Numbered from the stretch's first letter, positions 16,372 to 25,108 are shown. The stretch is DNA of 42,724 nt from SZAS-79 sp038211455 (GCA_038211455.1 JBBQVP010000016.1:1-42724), one strand, 5' to 3'. A program made the numbers and translations. Notes: generated by a model from the letters alone, not told the origin.

Positions 16372-17411
16372 GCGTTCACCGCGCGCGGCTGGAAAATCCG
16401 CAAGCGTCCGTAGCAGGTATTGGAGGCCAGCACGCACAGAAAAATCATGCCTTGCAGCACCTGCGTCGCAGCGTCGGGCATTTCAAAACGCCGCTGCATC
16501 AGTCCACCGCTGGCCGATATGCCGCCTACCAGCACCGCAAAGAAGACAATCGCAAGCGGATTCTGGCGCGCGAGAAACGCCACCAGGATTCCTCCGTAGC
16601 CGAAACCCACGGCCAGCGAGCTGCTGGCCGCACCGTGCACGGCGACGATTTCGACTGCGCCGGCGAGGCCCGCCGCCGCGCCCCCCAGCGCGCAGGCGGC
16701 GAGCGTCAGCCGCCCGATCGGCAGCCCGACGAGCTGCGCGGCGCGCGCGTTGCCACCCAGCACGTCCACGGCAAATCCGAACACCGTGTACTTGAGCAGC
16801 GCGAACGCGATGAGGCAGGCAATTACGCCGAAGGCGAGGCCCCAGTGCACGCCCATGCCCGTCAGGTTTCCGACCATGGCTTCGGCCGGGATCGACCAGC
16901 TGGTGGCCTTCAGCGATACCGACGGGTCGCGCATCGGGCCACTCACCAGGTGGTTGAGCACAGCGATGGCGATGTAATTCAAAAGAAGCGTCGAGATGGT
17001 TTCGTTGACGCCGCGAAAATGCTTCAGCGCGCCAGCCATCGCGATCCAGGCCGCGCCCGCGGCAGCCCCGCTGGCACAGACGATCAGCGTGCCGATGCTC
17101 CCCGGAACACCGGCTGTCGCAACACCGGCAAGCACCGCAAACACGCCGCCCGCGACCAGCGCCCCCTCGCCGCCGATGACGAGCAGCCCGGCGCGCGCCG
17201 GTATCGCCGTGCACAGCGCCGTCAGCATCAACGGAGCCGCTTGCGTCAGTGTCGCCTGCAGCGAGAACGAGGTACCGAAACCGCCCAGCCAGAGCACGGC
17301 GTAGACGGCGAGCGGATTGAGGCCGTTCGCCGCGAGGAACAGCGCGAACAACGCGAGCGCGGCAAACAGCGCGCCCGCGGTGATGGCCGCGGCTTCCGCG
17401 CGCTCCCGCAT
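16368..17411 (-). CDS. ABC transporter permease (BMP/nucleoside type, first permease)
   Basis: 347 residues, about nine to ten hydrophobic segments. The GGFGTSFSLQATLTQAAPLML block, the PARAGLLVIGGEGAL motif and the NYIAIAVLNHLVSGPMRD segment follow the NupP/YufP-like family order. Its start ATG overlaps the binding-protein stop (17411-17413), and its stop overlaps the next permease, so the operon is tightly coupled. Confidence 0.88.
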   Translation of the reverse strand: MRERAEAAAITAGALFAALALFALFLAANGLNPLAVYAVLWLGGFGTSFSLQATLTQAAPLMLTALCTAIPARAGLLVIGGEGALVAGGVFAVLAGVATAGVPGSIGTLIVCASGAAAGAAWIAMAGALKHFRGVNETISTLLLNYIAIAVLNHLVSGPMRDPSVSLKATSWSIPAEAMVGNLTGMGVHWGLAFGVIACLIAFALLKYTVFGFAVDVLGGNARAAQLVGLPIGRLTLAACALGGAAAGLAGAVEIVAVHGAASSSLAVGFGYGGILVAFLARQNPLAIVFFAVLVGGISASGGLMQRRFEMPDAATQVLQGMIFLCVLASNTCYGRLRIFQPRAVNA

Positions 17412-18544
17412 CAGCGGGCGAGGCCGGTCTTTCCGATCGCGCCTTCGACGAGGAACTTGACCCCGAGCTTGAACTTGTTGTCTTCGTTGTCGATGACTTC
17501 GCCCGCCTTGAGGACGACGTTACCCTCATTGTCTTTCAGCGGCCCCTTGTAGAGCTGCAGCTTGTCGTCGGCAAAGGCCTGGCGGGCGCGCAGCACTTCG
17601 GCGCGCACCGCTTCGGGCACGGAAGCGCCGAAGGGCGAAGCTTTCACCATGTCGCGCTTGAAGCCGCCGCGCAACAGGTTCGGATAGGCTCCGCCCGACT
17701 GCCATGCGCGCACGAAGTCCGCGCCCTTGCCCCAGTTCCACTCGGCGCCAGTGAGGAAGCCCTTGGGGGCGAGCGCCGACAGGTCGGTGTGATAGCCGCA
17801 GGAATAGACGCCGCGGCGCTCGGCGGTTTCGATGACCACCTTGGGACTGTCGCAATTGCCGACGATCACATCGCAGCCCTGGTCAACAAGGCTGTTGACG
17901 GCTTCTGCTTCCTTCACAGGATTGTTCCAGTCGCCGGTGATCACCACCTGGCAGGTGACCTTCGGATTCACCGATCGCGCGCCGAGGATGAAGCCGTTGC
18001 AGTTGTTGAAAATGAAATACAGCGGTTTGGCGCCGATGAAGCCGATCTTGGCGCTCTTCGACATGCGGCCGGCGGCGATGCCGCATAGATAGTGCGGCTC
18101 TTCCATATAGCCGCGATAGCCGATGGTGTTCTTCGGGTCGCCGTCCTTCCACAGGCCGCCGGCGTGCACAAACAGCACTTCCGGAAACTTCGGCGCCACT
18201 TTCAAGATGAACGGCCAGAAGCCGAACGAGGTCGGGAACAGCACTTTTGCGCCGTCGAGCCGGATCATGCTCTCCATGACTTTCTCGGATTCGGCGGTCT
18301 CTGGCACGTTTTCCTGCTCGAGCAGCTTGACGCCCGGAACGTTCGCGATCTGCCGTGCCGCGACGCCGTGCGCCTGGTTCCAGCCGTAGTCCTGGCGCAC
18401 GCCGGTATAGAGAAACGCCACGGTCATCGGCTTGGCCTGGGCGCGGGCCAGCGTCGGTAACAGCGCAGCGAGGCTGCCGGCGGCGACGATGTTGCCGGTC
18501 TTGGCGAGGAAATGGCGGCGGGAATGGCGGCTCGAACGGTCCAC
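17411..18544 (-). CDS. BMP family substrate-binding protein, Tat-type signal
   Basis: 377 residues of the basic-membrane-protein (Bmp/PnrA/Med) family, the periplasmic receptor of nucleoside-like ABC importers. The N-terminus has twin arginines (R9-R10, SRRHFL), a hydrophobic core and an ARAQA cleavage region near residue 35, a Tat-like signal. Family motifs include VAFLYTGVRQDYGWNQAH, HAGG, IGYRGYMEEPHYLCGIAAG and a VIVGNCDSP strand. The GTG start at 18544 is decided by AAAGGAG seven to thirteen bases upstream. Ligands in this family include purine nucleosides, but more distant members in proteobacteria bind other small molecules; pairing with an amidohydrolase suggests an N-heterocycle. Confidence 0.88.
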   Translation of the reverse strand: MDRSSRHSRRHFLAKTGNIVAAGSLAALLPTLARAQAKPMTVAFLYTGVRQDYGWNQAHGVAARQIANVPGVKLLEQENVPETAESEKVMESMIRLDGAKVLFPTSFGFWPFILKVAPKFPEVLFVHAGGLWKDGDPKNTIGYRGYMEEPHYLCGIAAGRMSKSAKIGFIGAKPLYFIFNNCNGFILGARSVNPKVTCQVVITGDWNNPVKEAEAVNSLVDQGCDVIVGNCDSPKVVIETAERRGVYSCGYHTDLSALAPKGFLTGAEWNWGKGADFVRAWQSGGAYPNLLRGGFKRDMVKASPFGASVPEAVRAEVLRARQAFADDKLQLYKGPLKDNEGNVVLKAGEVIDNEDNKFKLGVKFLVEGAIGKTGLAR

Positions 18545-18793
18545 GGAACTCTCCTTTAGTGTCGTGCTGAAAGGTGCGTCGCTCAAGGCACCGGGCGCAC
18601 AGGCACACAGGATACCGGGGTTGCGCGAGCGAATAGGAAATTTAAACACCCTTTTCACCGACTGCGGATCTGATGCGCCACGCGGGTCTTTTTAGCGGCT
18701 AAACTCGCAGACTGCGCGACCTTGTGTTCCGATGCCGCGGTTCGAACCAGATCCAACCCTCGCCTATTAAAAATTTCCGTGGCCAACCCGTCC
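18545..18793. promoter_or_regulatory. divergent regulatory gap between BMP operon and F420 island
   Basis: A 249-base region with the two divergent operons on its flanks. It holds the strong ribosome site of the binding protein on the minus strand, a 13-base odd palindrome TTTAGC-G-GCTAAA at 18691-18703, and a 10-base palindrome GGTTCGAACC at 18739-18748. The right end (18760-18778) is AT-rich. These are plausible operator or promoter elements for either operon; no convincing -35/-10 pair was assigned. Confidence 0.4.
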
Positions 18794-21229
18794 ATGCTTC
18801 CTGACTTCGCCCGGTTGCCGCTCGCCGAGCTGCTCCGCGAGGCCGGGGAACTGCGCGACCGCGGACACGGGCGGACAATCACCTATTCCAGGAAGGTGTT
18901 CATTCCGCTGACGAAGCTTTGCCGCGACGTGTGCCACTACTGCACCTTTGCGGAAAAGCCGCGCAAGGACCGCGCGCCGTACCTGAGTATCGACGAGGTG
19001 CTTGCGATCGCCGAGCGCGGCCGGCAGGCCGGATGCCACGAGGCCTTGTTTACGCTTGGCGACAATCCCGAGGCGCGCTACACGGTGGCACGCGAGGCGC
19101 TCGACGCCATGGGCTACGCAAGCACGCTGGCCTATGTCGCCGCCGCGGCGGAGGCCGTGATCGAGAAAACCGGCCTGCTTCCGCACCTCAATCCCGGCGT
19201 GATGACGCGCGACGAACTGGCGATGCTGCGGCCGGTATCGGCATCGATGGGCCTGATGCTGGAGAGCGCCTCGGCGCGCTTGTGCGAGCGTGGCGAAGTG
19301 CATTTCGGTTCCCCCGACAAGCATCCCGCGGTGCGGCTGAAGACGATTTCGGACGCGGGCGAACTGAGTATCCCGTTCACCACGGGCATCCTGATCGGCA
19401 TCGGCGAGACGCGCCTGGAGCGCATCGAAGCCCTGCAGGCGATCGCGGAACTGCATGGGCGTCACGGCCACATCCAGGAAGTGATCGTGCAGAATTTTCG
19501 CGCCAAGTCCGGCACCCGGCGGGCAGGCGCGCCCGAGCCGGATCTGGACGACCTGCTCTGGACGATCTCGGTGGCACGCATCATTCTCGGCCCAGAGATG
19601 AATATCCAGGCCCCGCCTAACTTGACGCCGGGCACCTATGCAAGGCTGATCGACGCGGGCCTGAACGACTGGGGCGGGGTTTCGCCGGTCACGCCCGATC
19701 ACGTCAACCCCGAAGCACCATGGCCGCAGATCGAGGCGCTCGCCGCCGCCACCGCGCGCGAGGGACGGCTGCTGGTCGAACGGCTGCCGCTGTATCCCGC
19801 CTATGCGAGAGCGCCCGCGCGCTGGGTTGCCCCCGGTTTGGTTGCGCGGGTGCTGGCGGCGACCGACAGCGAAGGCCTCGCGCGTGGGAATGCACCCGGG
19901 GACGCATGGGCGCCCGGACTCCCGCTTGCCGATGTCTCAATCGAAGCGATTGCAGGCGCGCCCTACATTGCCGCAGTGGATCGCGATCTTGCGCGCGCGG
20001 TGGAAGACGCCGCTGCCGGCACGCGCCTTTCTGAACAACGCATCGTGCGCCTGTTCGAAGCCCGCGACCGGGAATTCCGCTTCGTCTGCGACGCGGCCGA
20101 CGACCTCAGGCGCGCAACCGCCGGCGACACCGTGCGCTATGTGGTGAACCGCAACATCAACTACACCAACATCTGCTATTTCCGCTGCGGCTTTTGCGCG
20201 TTCTCAAAGGGCAAGTCGCATGCGAGCCTGCGCGGCGCGGCCTACGACCTGGGACTGGACGAGATCGAGCGGCGTGTGGCGGAGGCCTGGGCGCGCGGCG
20301 CGAGCGAGGTCTGCATGCAGGGCGGCATCCATCCCGACTACACCGGTCGGACGTACCTGGAAATATGCAGGGCAGTGAAGCGCGCGGCGCCCGGCATGCA
20401 CATCCACGCCTTCTCGCCGCTGGAAATATCGCAGGGGGCCAGGACGCTTGGTTTGGAGGTTGATGAATTCCTGCTGCAGCTTCGCGAAGCGGGGCTGGAC
20501 ACCCTGCCCGGGACCGCCGCGGAAAGCCTCGACCCCGCGGTGCGCGCGATCATCTGCCCGGACAAGATTTCAGCCTCCGAATGGCTGGAGGTGGTGGGGA
20601 GCGCGCACCGCGCCGGGCTGCGGACCACGGCGACCATCATGTTCGGCCATGTTGAGGGACCGGATTCCTGGGCGCTCCACCTGCTGGCGGTCCGCGACCT
20701 GCAAACGCAAACCGGCGGGTTCACCGAGTTCGTCCCGCTGCCGTTCGTGCCCATGGAAGCGCCGATCTTCCTCAAGGGCAAGGCGCGCCGCGGACCGACC
20801 CTGCGCGAAGCGGTGCTGATGCACGCGGTGGCGCGCCTGGTATTGCACCCGGGAATCGCCAACATCCAGACCTCGTGGGTGAAGATGGGAACGGCCGGCG
20901 CGCGCCTGTGCCTGCAGGCCGGGGCCAACGATCTGGGCGGCACATTGATGAACGAAAGCATTTCGCGCGCGGCCGGCACGCAGCACGGGCAGGAGTTGCC
21001 GCCCTCCGCCATGCGTGCCCTGATCGCCTCGCTTGGTCGCTCAGCAGAACAACGCGACACGTTATACCGGCCGGTATCCGCAGAGCGCCAGCGGGTGGCT
21101 GAAGACGCGCAGGAACTCGCGCCCATCGTGCTCACGCCGCCGGGCGATTCGCGCGCGCTGTCGCGCCATACGGTCCACTTCGGCCCGGCCCAGGCCGGCG
21201 CAATCTCGACCGTCTCGGCGATCTCGTAG
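18794..21229 (+). CDS. fbiC: FO synthase, CofG-CofH fusion (F420 biosynthesis)
   Basis: 811 residues with two radical-SAM halves that together join 5-amino-6-ribitylaminouracil and tyrosine into the deazaflavin FO. The CofG half has the cluster motif CRDVCHYC (C43, C47, C50) after VFIPLTKL. The CofH half has CYFRCGFC (C461, C465, C468) after NRNINYTNI, and later the TLPGTAAE and IQTSWVKMG blocks. The fused form is the Actinobacterial FbiC arrangement, here in what looks like a proteobacterium. The start is uncertain: the ATG at 18794 gives the best length, a GTG lies at 18779, and neither has a clear ribosome site. It is the first gene of the F420 island, and the next gene starts 23 bases downstream. 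Confidence 0.92.
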   Translation: MLPDFARLPLAELLREAGELRDRGHGRTITYSRKVFIPLTKLCRDVCHYCTFAEKPRKDRAPYLSIDEVLAIAERGRQAGCHEALFTLGDNPEARYTVAREALDAMGYASTLAYVAAAAEAVIEKTGLLPHLNPGVMTRDELAMLRPVSASMGLMLESASARLCERGEVHFGSPDKHPAVRLKTISDAGELSIPFTTGILIGIGETRLERIEALQAIAELHGRHGHIQEVIVQNFRAKSGTRRAGAPEPDLDDLLWTISVARIILGPEMNIQAPPNLTPGTYARLIDAGLNDWGGVSPVTPDHVNPEAPWPQIEALAAATAREGRLLVERLPLYPAYARAPARWVAPGLVARVLAATDSEGLARGNAPGDAWAPGLPLADVSIEAIAGAPYIAAVDRDLARAVEDAAAGTRLSEQRIVRLFEARDREFRFVCDAADDLRRATAGDTVRYVVNRNINYTNICYFRCGFCAFSKGKSHASLRGAAYDLGLDEIERRVAEAWARGASEVCMQGGIHPDYTGRTYLEICRAVKRAAPGMHIHAFSPLEISQGARTLGLEVDEFLLQLREAGLDTLPGTAAESLDPAVRAIICPDKISASEWLEVVGSAHRAGLRTTATIMFGHVEGPDSWALHLLAVRDLQTQTGGFTEFVPLPFVPMEAPIFLKGKARRGPTLREAVLMHAVARLVLHPGIANIQTSWVKMGTAGARLCLQAGANDLGGTLMNESISRAAGTQHGQELPPSAMRALIASLGRSAEQRDTLYRPVSAERQRVAEDAQELAPIVLTPPGDSRALSRHTVHFGPAQAGAISTVSAIS

Positions 21230-21252
21230 CCGAAAGACAAGGAGGAACAGGC

Positions 21253-22257
21253 GTGCTCAGGATCGGATACAAGGCGTCGGCGGAACAATTCGCGCCGTCG
21301 CAATTGCTGGAATTTTCGTGTCTCGCCGAAGAGGTCGGGTTCGACTCGGTGTTCATCAGCGATCACTTCCAGCCATGGAAGCATACCGGCGGACACGCGC
21401 CGTATTCGTTCGCATGGCTGGGCGCACTCGGCGCGCGGACCCGGCGCGTGATCATCGGCACCAGCGTGGTCACCCCTACGTTTCGCTATCACCCGGCGAT
21501 TGTGGCGCAGGCCGTGGCCACGCTCGGCGCGATGTTTCCCGATCGCGTCATCCTCGGCGTGGGTACCGGCGAGTCGCTGAACGAGGTGCCGGCGACCGGC
21601 ATGCCCTGGCCCGGCTTCAAGGAGCGCTTCGGCCGCCTCAAGGAAGCGATCACGCTGATCAACCGGCTGTGGCGCGAGGAGCGCGTGAGCTTCGCGGGGC
21701 AGTACTACCGCACCGAGAACGCGACCATCTACGACCGGCCGGCCAACCCGGTGCCAATCTACGTTGCAGCTGCCGGCCCCACCGCGGCCAAGCTCGCCGG
21801 GGAAGTCGCCGGCGGATTCATCTGCACCAGTGGCAAGGCGCCGGAACTGTATCGCGAGACGCTGTTGCCGAAAGTCAGTGAGGGGCTGGCAGCCTCGCGC
21901 AGGGCAGACGATTCCATCGACCGGATGATCGAAGTGAAAGTCTCTTTCGACACCGACCCCGTGCGCGCGAAGGAAGACACCCGTCACTGGGCGGCGCTGG
22001 CGCTGTCGGCCGAGGAAAAAACCGGCGTCGAGGACCCCGTTGCAATGGAAAAGCTGGCCGACGCATTGCCGCTGGAACGCGCCGCCAGCCGCTGGATCGT
22101 GTCGGTCGACCCGGACGAGCAGGTCGAACGTATCCGGCCCTATGTCGAACTCGGTTTCCGCCACCTGGTGTTCCATGCGCCGGGCCCGGACCAGGCGCGG
22201 TTCCTGCGCCTGTACTCAGAGCGCGTGGTGCCCAAACTGCGGGCCGCGTTCGGCTGA
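21253..22257 (+). CDS. fgd: F420-dependent glucose-6-phosphate dehydrogenase (FGD)
   Basis: 334 residues of the luciferase-like F420 oxidoreductase fold. Opening YKASAEQFAP, SDHFQPW, GGHAP, GTSVVTPTFRYHP and LGVGTGESLNE agree closely with mycobacterial FGD1. Using the published FGD1 residues, the equivalents are present: D37 and H38, W42 and E107 around the deazaflavin, and K195, K256 and R280 around the sugar phosphate (FGD1 K198, K259, R283). It would oxidise glucose-6-phosphate to 6-phosphogluconolactone and reduce F420. Presence of all phosphate-contact residues argues for true FGD, not just a generic family member. AAGGAGG precedes the GTG start; cofE follows after three bases. Confidence 0.88.
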   Translation: MLRIGYKASAEQFAPSQLLEFSCLAEEVGFDSVFISDHFQPWKHTGGHAPYSFAWLGALGARTRRVIIGTSVVTPTFRYHPAIVAQAVATLGAMFPDRVILGVGTGESLNEVPATGMPWPGFKERFGRLKEAITLINRLWREERVSFAGQYYRTENATIYDRPANPVPIYVAAAGPTAAKLAGEVAGGFICTSGKAPELYRETLLPKVSEGLAASRRADDSIDRMIEVKVSFDTDPVRAKEDTRHWAALALSAEEKTGVEDPVAMEKLADALPLERAASRWIVSVDPDEQVERIRPYVELGFRHLVFHAPGPDQARFLRLYSERVVPKLRAAFG

Positions 22258-22260
22258 CCC

Positions 22261-23028
22261 ATGTCGCGCCGCATGCTGCTCAGCACGCTCGCCGGCCTGC
22301 CGACGATACGCGCCGGGGACGACCTCGCCGCGTTGATCGTCGCCGGCCTGGCACGGGAAAAGATCGCGGCCGAAGACGGCGATGTACTCGTGCTCGCGCA
22401 GAAGATCGTCTCCAAGGCCGAAGGCCGCCGGGTGCGTTTGCGCGACGTCGCGCCCTCACCGCGCGCGGTGGAGCTCGCCGCGCAATGCGCCAAGGATCCC
22501 CGACTGGTCGAGCTGATCCTGCGCGAATCGGTCGCCGTGCTGCGTTGCCGGCCGGGCGTGATCATCGTCGAGCACCGGTCCGGCCTGGTGATGGCGAATG
22601 CGGGCATCGATGCGTCCAACGTCGAGGCCGACGACGCCGAGGAATCCGTGCTGCTGCTGCCGGAGGACGCCGACCGCAGCGCTGCCACGCTGCGCGCGGC
22701 ACTGCGCGCGACGCTTGGCTGCGACATCGGGATCGTGATCAACGACAGTTTCGGCCGTGCCTGGCGCAACGGCACCATCGGCACGGCCATCGGCGTGGCT
22801 GGGCCGCCGGCGCTGTGGGACATGCGCGGCCTGCCGGACCGCAACGGCCGGGTGCTGCGCGTGACCGAAGTCGGCATCGCCGATGAACTGGCCGCCGCCG
22901 CGTCGCTCTTGATGGGGCAGGCAAACGAAGGCCTGCCCGTGGTCCATGTGCGCGGCTTTCCGCACGCCTTTCGCGCCAGCGGCATGCGCGAACTGATCCG
23001 GGATCGGAACACCGATCTGTTTCGCTGA
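22261..23028 (+). CDS. cofE: coenzyme F420-0:L-glutamate ligase
   Basis: 255 residues, the single-domain CofE form. It adds gamma-linked glutamates to F420-0 using GTP. Motifs seen are AQKIVSKAEGR (46-56), MANAGIDASNV (111-121), NDSFGRAWRNG (161-171) and LLMGQ (216-220), all in family order. There is no C-terminal nitroreductase-like domain of the kind fused to it in Actinobacterial FbiB, and none is encoded elsewhere in this window. Start at 22261 is close to the FGD stop; translational coupling is likely. Confidence 0.92.
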   Translation: MSRRMLLSTLAGLPTIRAGDDLAALIVAGLAREKIAAEDGDVLVLAQKIVSKAEGRRVRLRDVAPSPRAVELAAQCAKDPRLVELILRESVAVLRCRPGVIIVEHRSGLVMANAGIDASNVEADDAEESVLLLPEDADRSAATLRAALRATLGCDIGIVINDSFGRAWRNGTIGTAIGVAGPPALWDMRGLPDRNGRVLRVTEVGIADELAAAASLLMGQANEGLPVVHVRGFPHAFRASGMRELIRDRNTDLFR

Positions 23029-23052
23029 GATGGCTGAAGTGGGACCGCGGCA

Positions 23053-23976
23053 ATGATCGTTGCGCTGGCCGGCGGCGTCGGTGGCGCCCGGCTTGCCAGG
23101 GGTCTGGCGCAGATCGCGGGCCCCGGGTTGTCGGTCGTCGTCAATACAGGGGATGACTTCGACCACCTGGGGCTGCGCATCTGTCCCGACCTCGATACGG
23201 TGACCTACACCCTGGCGGGCATTGCAAACCCGCACACCGGATGGGGCATCGAGGGCGAGACCTGGAACTTCATGGCGCAGAACACGGCGCTCGGTGAGGC
23301 CGACTGGTTCCGGCTCGGCGATCGCGACCTGGCCACCCACGTGCTGCGCACGCGCCTCTTGCGCGAAGGGCGAACGCTGAGCGAAGTGACCGCGCAGCTT
23401 GCCGCGCGATTCGGCATTGCCGCAAGCATCCTGCCGATGAGCGATGCGCCGGTGCGCACGAAAGTCGCAACGGTCGAAGGCGAGCTCGACTTCCAGGATT
23501 ACTTCGTGCGGCGCCAGTGCAACATCGCGATCAGCGGGCTGCGCTTCGACGGTGCGGCTGAAGCCGAGGCGACGCCCGAAGTCGCATCCGCGCTCGATCG
23601 TGCGCAGGCGATTATCTTCTGTCCTTCGAATCCCTATGTGAGCATTGATCCCATCCTGGCGGTGGGCGGCATCCGTTCGCGCCTGGAACGACGGGGCGTG
23701 CCCCGCGTCGCCGTCTCGCCCATCATCGGCGGCAAGGCGGTGAAGGGGCCGGCCGCAAAAATGATGGCCGAGCTGGGCTACGAAGTATCCAGCCTGAGCG
23801 TGGCAAGGAAGTACGCCGGCTTCATCGATGCGATGGTGATCGATCGCGAGGATGCAGGGCTTGCGCCCGCGATTGAAGCACTTGGGCTTCGCGTGTTGAC
23901 CACGCAGACGCTGATGCGCAGCCTCGAGGACAGCCGGGTGCTTGCGGAAGAAACGTTACGCTTCACTAAAACCTGA
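23053..23976 (+). CDS. cofD: 2-phospho-L-lactate (or related) transferase
   Basis: 307 residues of CofD/FbiA. It transfers the phospho-acid moiety from a guanylated donor to FO. The signature GGVGGARL is at residues 7-14, NTGDDFDHLGL at 31-41 with CPDLDT after it, and the HTGWGIEGETW and CPSNPYVSIDPIL blocks follow. The substrate class (phospholactate, phosphoenolpyruvate or phosphoglycerate donor) cannot be read. The start ATG is 24 bases after cofE. Confidence 0.92.
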   Translation: MIVALAGGVGGARLARGLAQIAGPGLSVVVNTGDDFDHLGLRICPDLDTVTYTLAGIANPHTGWGIEGETWNFMAQNTALGEADWFRLGDRDLATHVLRTRLLREGRTLSEVTAQLAARFGIAASILPMSDAPVRTKVATVEGELDFQDYFVRRQCNIAISGLRFDGAAEAEATPEVASALDRAQAIIFCPSNPYVSIDPILAVGGIRSRLERRGVPRVAVSPIIGGKAVKGPAAKMMAELGYEVSSLSVARKYAGFIDAMVIDREDAGLAPAIEALGLRVLTTQTLMRSLEDSRVLAEETLRFTKT

Positions 23977-23986
23977 GGCAGGCGCC

Positions 23987-24607
23987 ATGCGGCCGATCAT
24001 CCTGATCCCCTGCAAGCGGCTCACCGGAGGCAAGAGCCGCCTCGCGCCCGTCCTGTCGGGCGATGCGCGCGCCGCCTTGTGCAGGCGTTTCCTGCGCGAC
24101 ACGCTCAGACTCGCCTGCGCGGTCGGTTCGCCCGCGGACATCCGCGTGGTGAGTGCGGACCGCGAAGCCCTGCAACTCGCCGCGGACTGCGGCGTGGGCG
24201 GCGAGGACGATCCGGATGGCGAGCTCAACAGCGCGCTTGTGCACGCCGTGGCGCGCAGCGTGCGACCCGATTCTCCCGAGGAACGCCGCAACCTGCTGAT
24301 CCTTCCGATCGACCTCGTGCATGCGACGCCGGCGCAGATCAGCTGCGTGCTCGCCGCACCCGGAGACATTGTGCTCACGCCCGATCGCGCAGGGCGCGGC
24401 ACCAACCTGCTGCGCATGACCGGCCGGATCGCGCGGGAATTCCACTTCCAGTACGGCGATGACAGCGTATCCCGCCATCTGGCCGAAGCCCTGCGCCTCG
24501 ACCTGCGCGCCGAAGTGCTGGATGACCCGGATCTCGCGTTCGACATCGACACGCCGGACGACTACGCCGCATGGATTGCCGGCCACCCCCAAGGCGATTC
24601 GCTGTAG
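23987..24607 (+). CDS. cofC: phospholactate/PEP/3-phosphoglycerate guanylyltransferase
   Basis: 206 residues of CofC/FbiD, a small nucleotidyltransferase with PCKRLTGGKSRLAP at the N-terminus (nucleotide loop) and FDIDTPDDYAAW near the C-terminus (metal aspartates). It makes the guanylated donor used by CofD. The ATG at 23987 is ten bases past the cofD stop; an earlier in-frame start at 23942 would overlap cofD and gives an unlike tail. Which acid it accepts decides the F420 variant; enzymes of this family are known with phospholactate, PEP or 3-phosphoglycerate. Confidence 0.9.
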   Translation: MRPIILIPCKRLTGGKSRLAPVLSGDARAALCRRFLRDTLRLACAVGSPADIRVVSADREALQLAADCGVGGEDDPDGELNSALVHAVARSVRPDSPEERRNLLILPIDLVHATPAQISCVLAAPGDIVLTPDRAGRGTNLLRMTGRIAREFHFQYGDDSVSRHLAEALRLDLRAEVLDDPDLAFDIDTPDDYAAWIAGHPQGDSL

Positions 24608-24615
24608 CCGCCGCT

Positions 24616-24636
24616 TCGCCGATATACTTTGGCGGC
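24616..24636 (+). promoter_or_regulatory. possible promoter/operator upstream of the Ddn-like gene
   Basis: The 51-base gap after cofC contains TATACT (24623-24628), a good -10 match, inside a dyad (CGCC at 24617-24620, GGCG at 24631-24634). A -35 candidate is weak and badly spaced. It may give the Ddn/LLM genes separate expression from the biosynthetic genes. Confidence 0.3.
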
Positions 24637-24658
24637 ACATCGTTCAAGGAGAAATCCC

Positions 24659-25096
24659 ATGGCGCAATACATTCCGAGCCCCAGAGACTGGGTGCGTGAG
24701 CAGGTCGAACTTTACGAGAAGAGCGGCGGTAAGGAAGGCACCACGCTGCGCGAGACCGGGCTGCCGGTGATCATCGTCACCAATATCGGCAACAAGACCG
24801 GCGCCATCCGCAAGACCCCGCTGATGACCGTGTCGGACGGCGGCAACTACGTGTTGGTGGGTTCCATGGGCGGGGCACCCAAGGACCCGGTCTGGGTGTA
24901 TAACCTGCGCGCCAACCCGATGGTTGAAATTCGCGACCTGACTAAAGTACACAAGATGAAGACGCGTGAAGTCAGCGACGCGGCCGAACGCGCTCGGCTC
25001 TGGAAGCTCGCGGTGGCGGCGTATCCGCCCTATGAGGAATACCAGCAGAAAACCACCCGGCAGATTCCGCTCTTCGTGGCTGAACCGGTAGACTGA
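24659..25096 (+). CDS. deazaflavin-dependent oxidoreductase, Ddn/FDOR-A type
   Basis: 145 residues with the split beta-barrel FDOR pattern of mycobacterial Ddn: TNIGNKTGAIRKTPL (phosphate-binding part for F420), GGAPKDPVWVYNLRANP and YPPYEEYQQKTTRQIPLF. This pattern is well known from F420H2-dependent quinone reductases and nitroimidazole-activating reductases. It would use F420H2 to reduce quinones or an unknown substrate, possibly near the membrane. ATG at 24659 has AAGGAG at the right distance. Location inside the F420 island supports F420, not FMN, as cofactor. Confidence 0.88.
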   Translation: MAQYIPSPRDWVREQVELYEKSGGKEGTTLRETGLPVIIVTNIGNKTGAIRKTPLMTVSDGGNYVLVGSMGGAPKDPVWVYNLRANPMVEIRDLTKVHKMKTREVSDAAERARLWKLAVAAYPPYEEYQQKTTRQIPLFVAEPVD

Positions 25097-25108
25097 AAGG
25101 AACAAACA

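Noticed and set aside
18739..18748. tRNA-like TTCGA arm (GGTTCGAACC)
   Set aside because: No acceptor, D or anticodon stems can be folded around it; it is just a palindrome.
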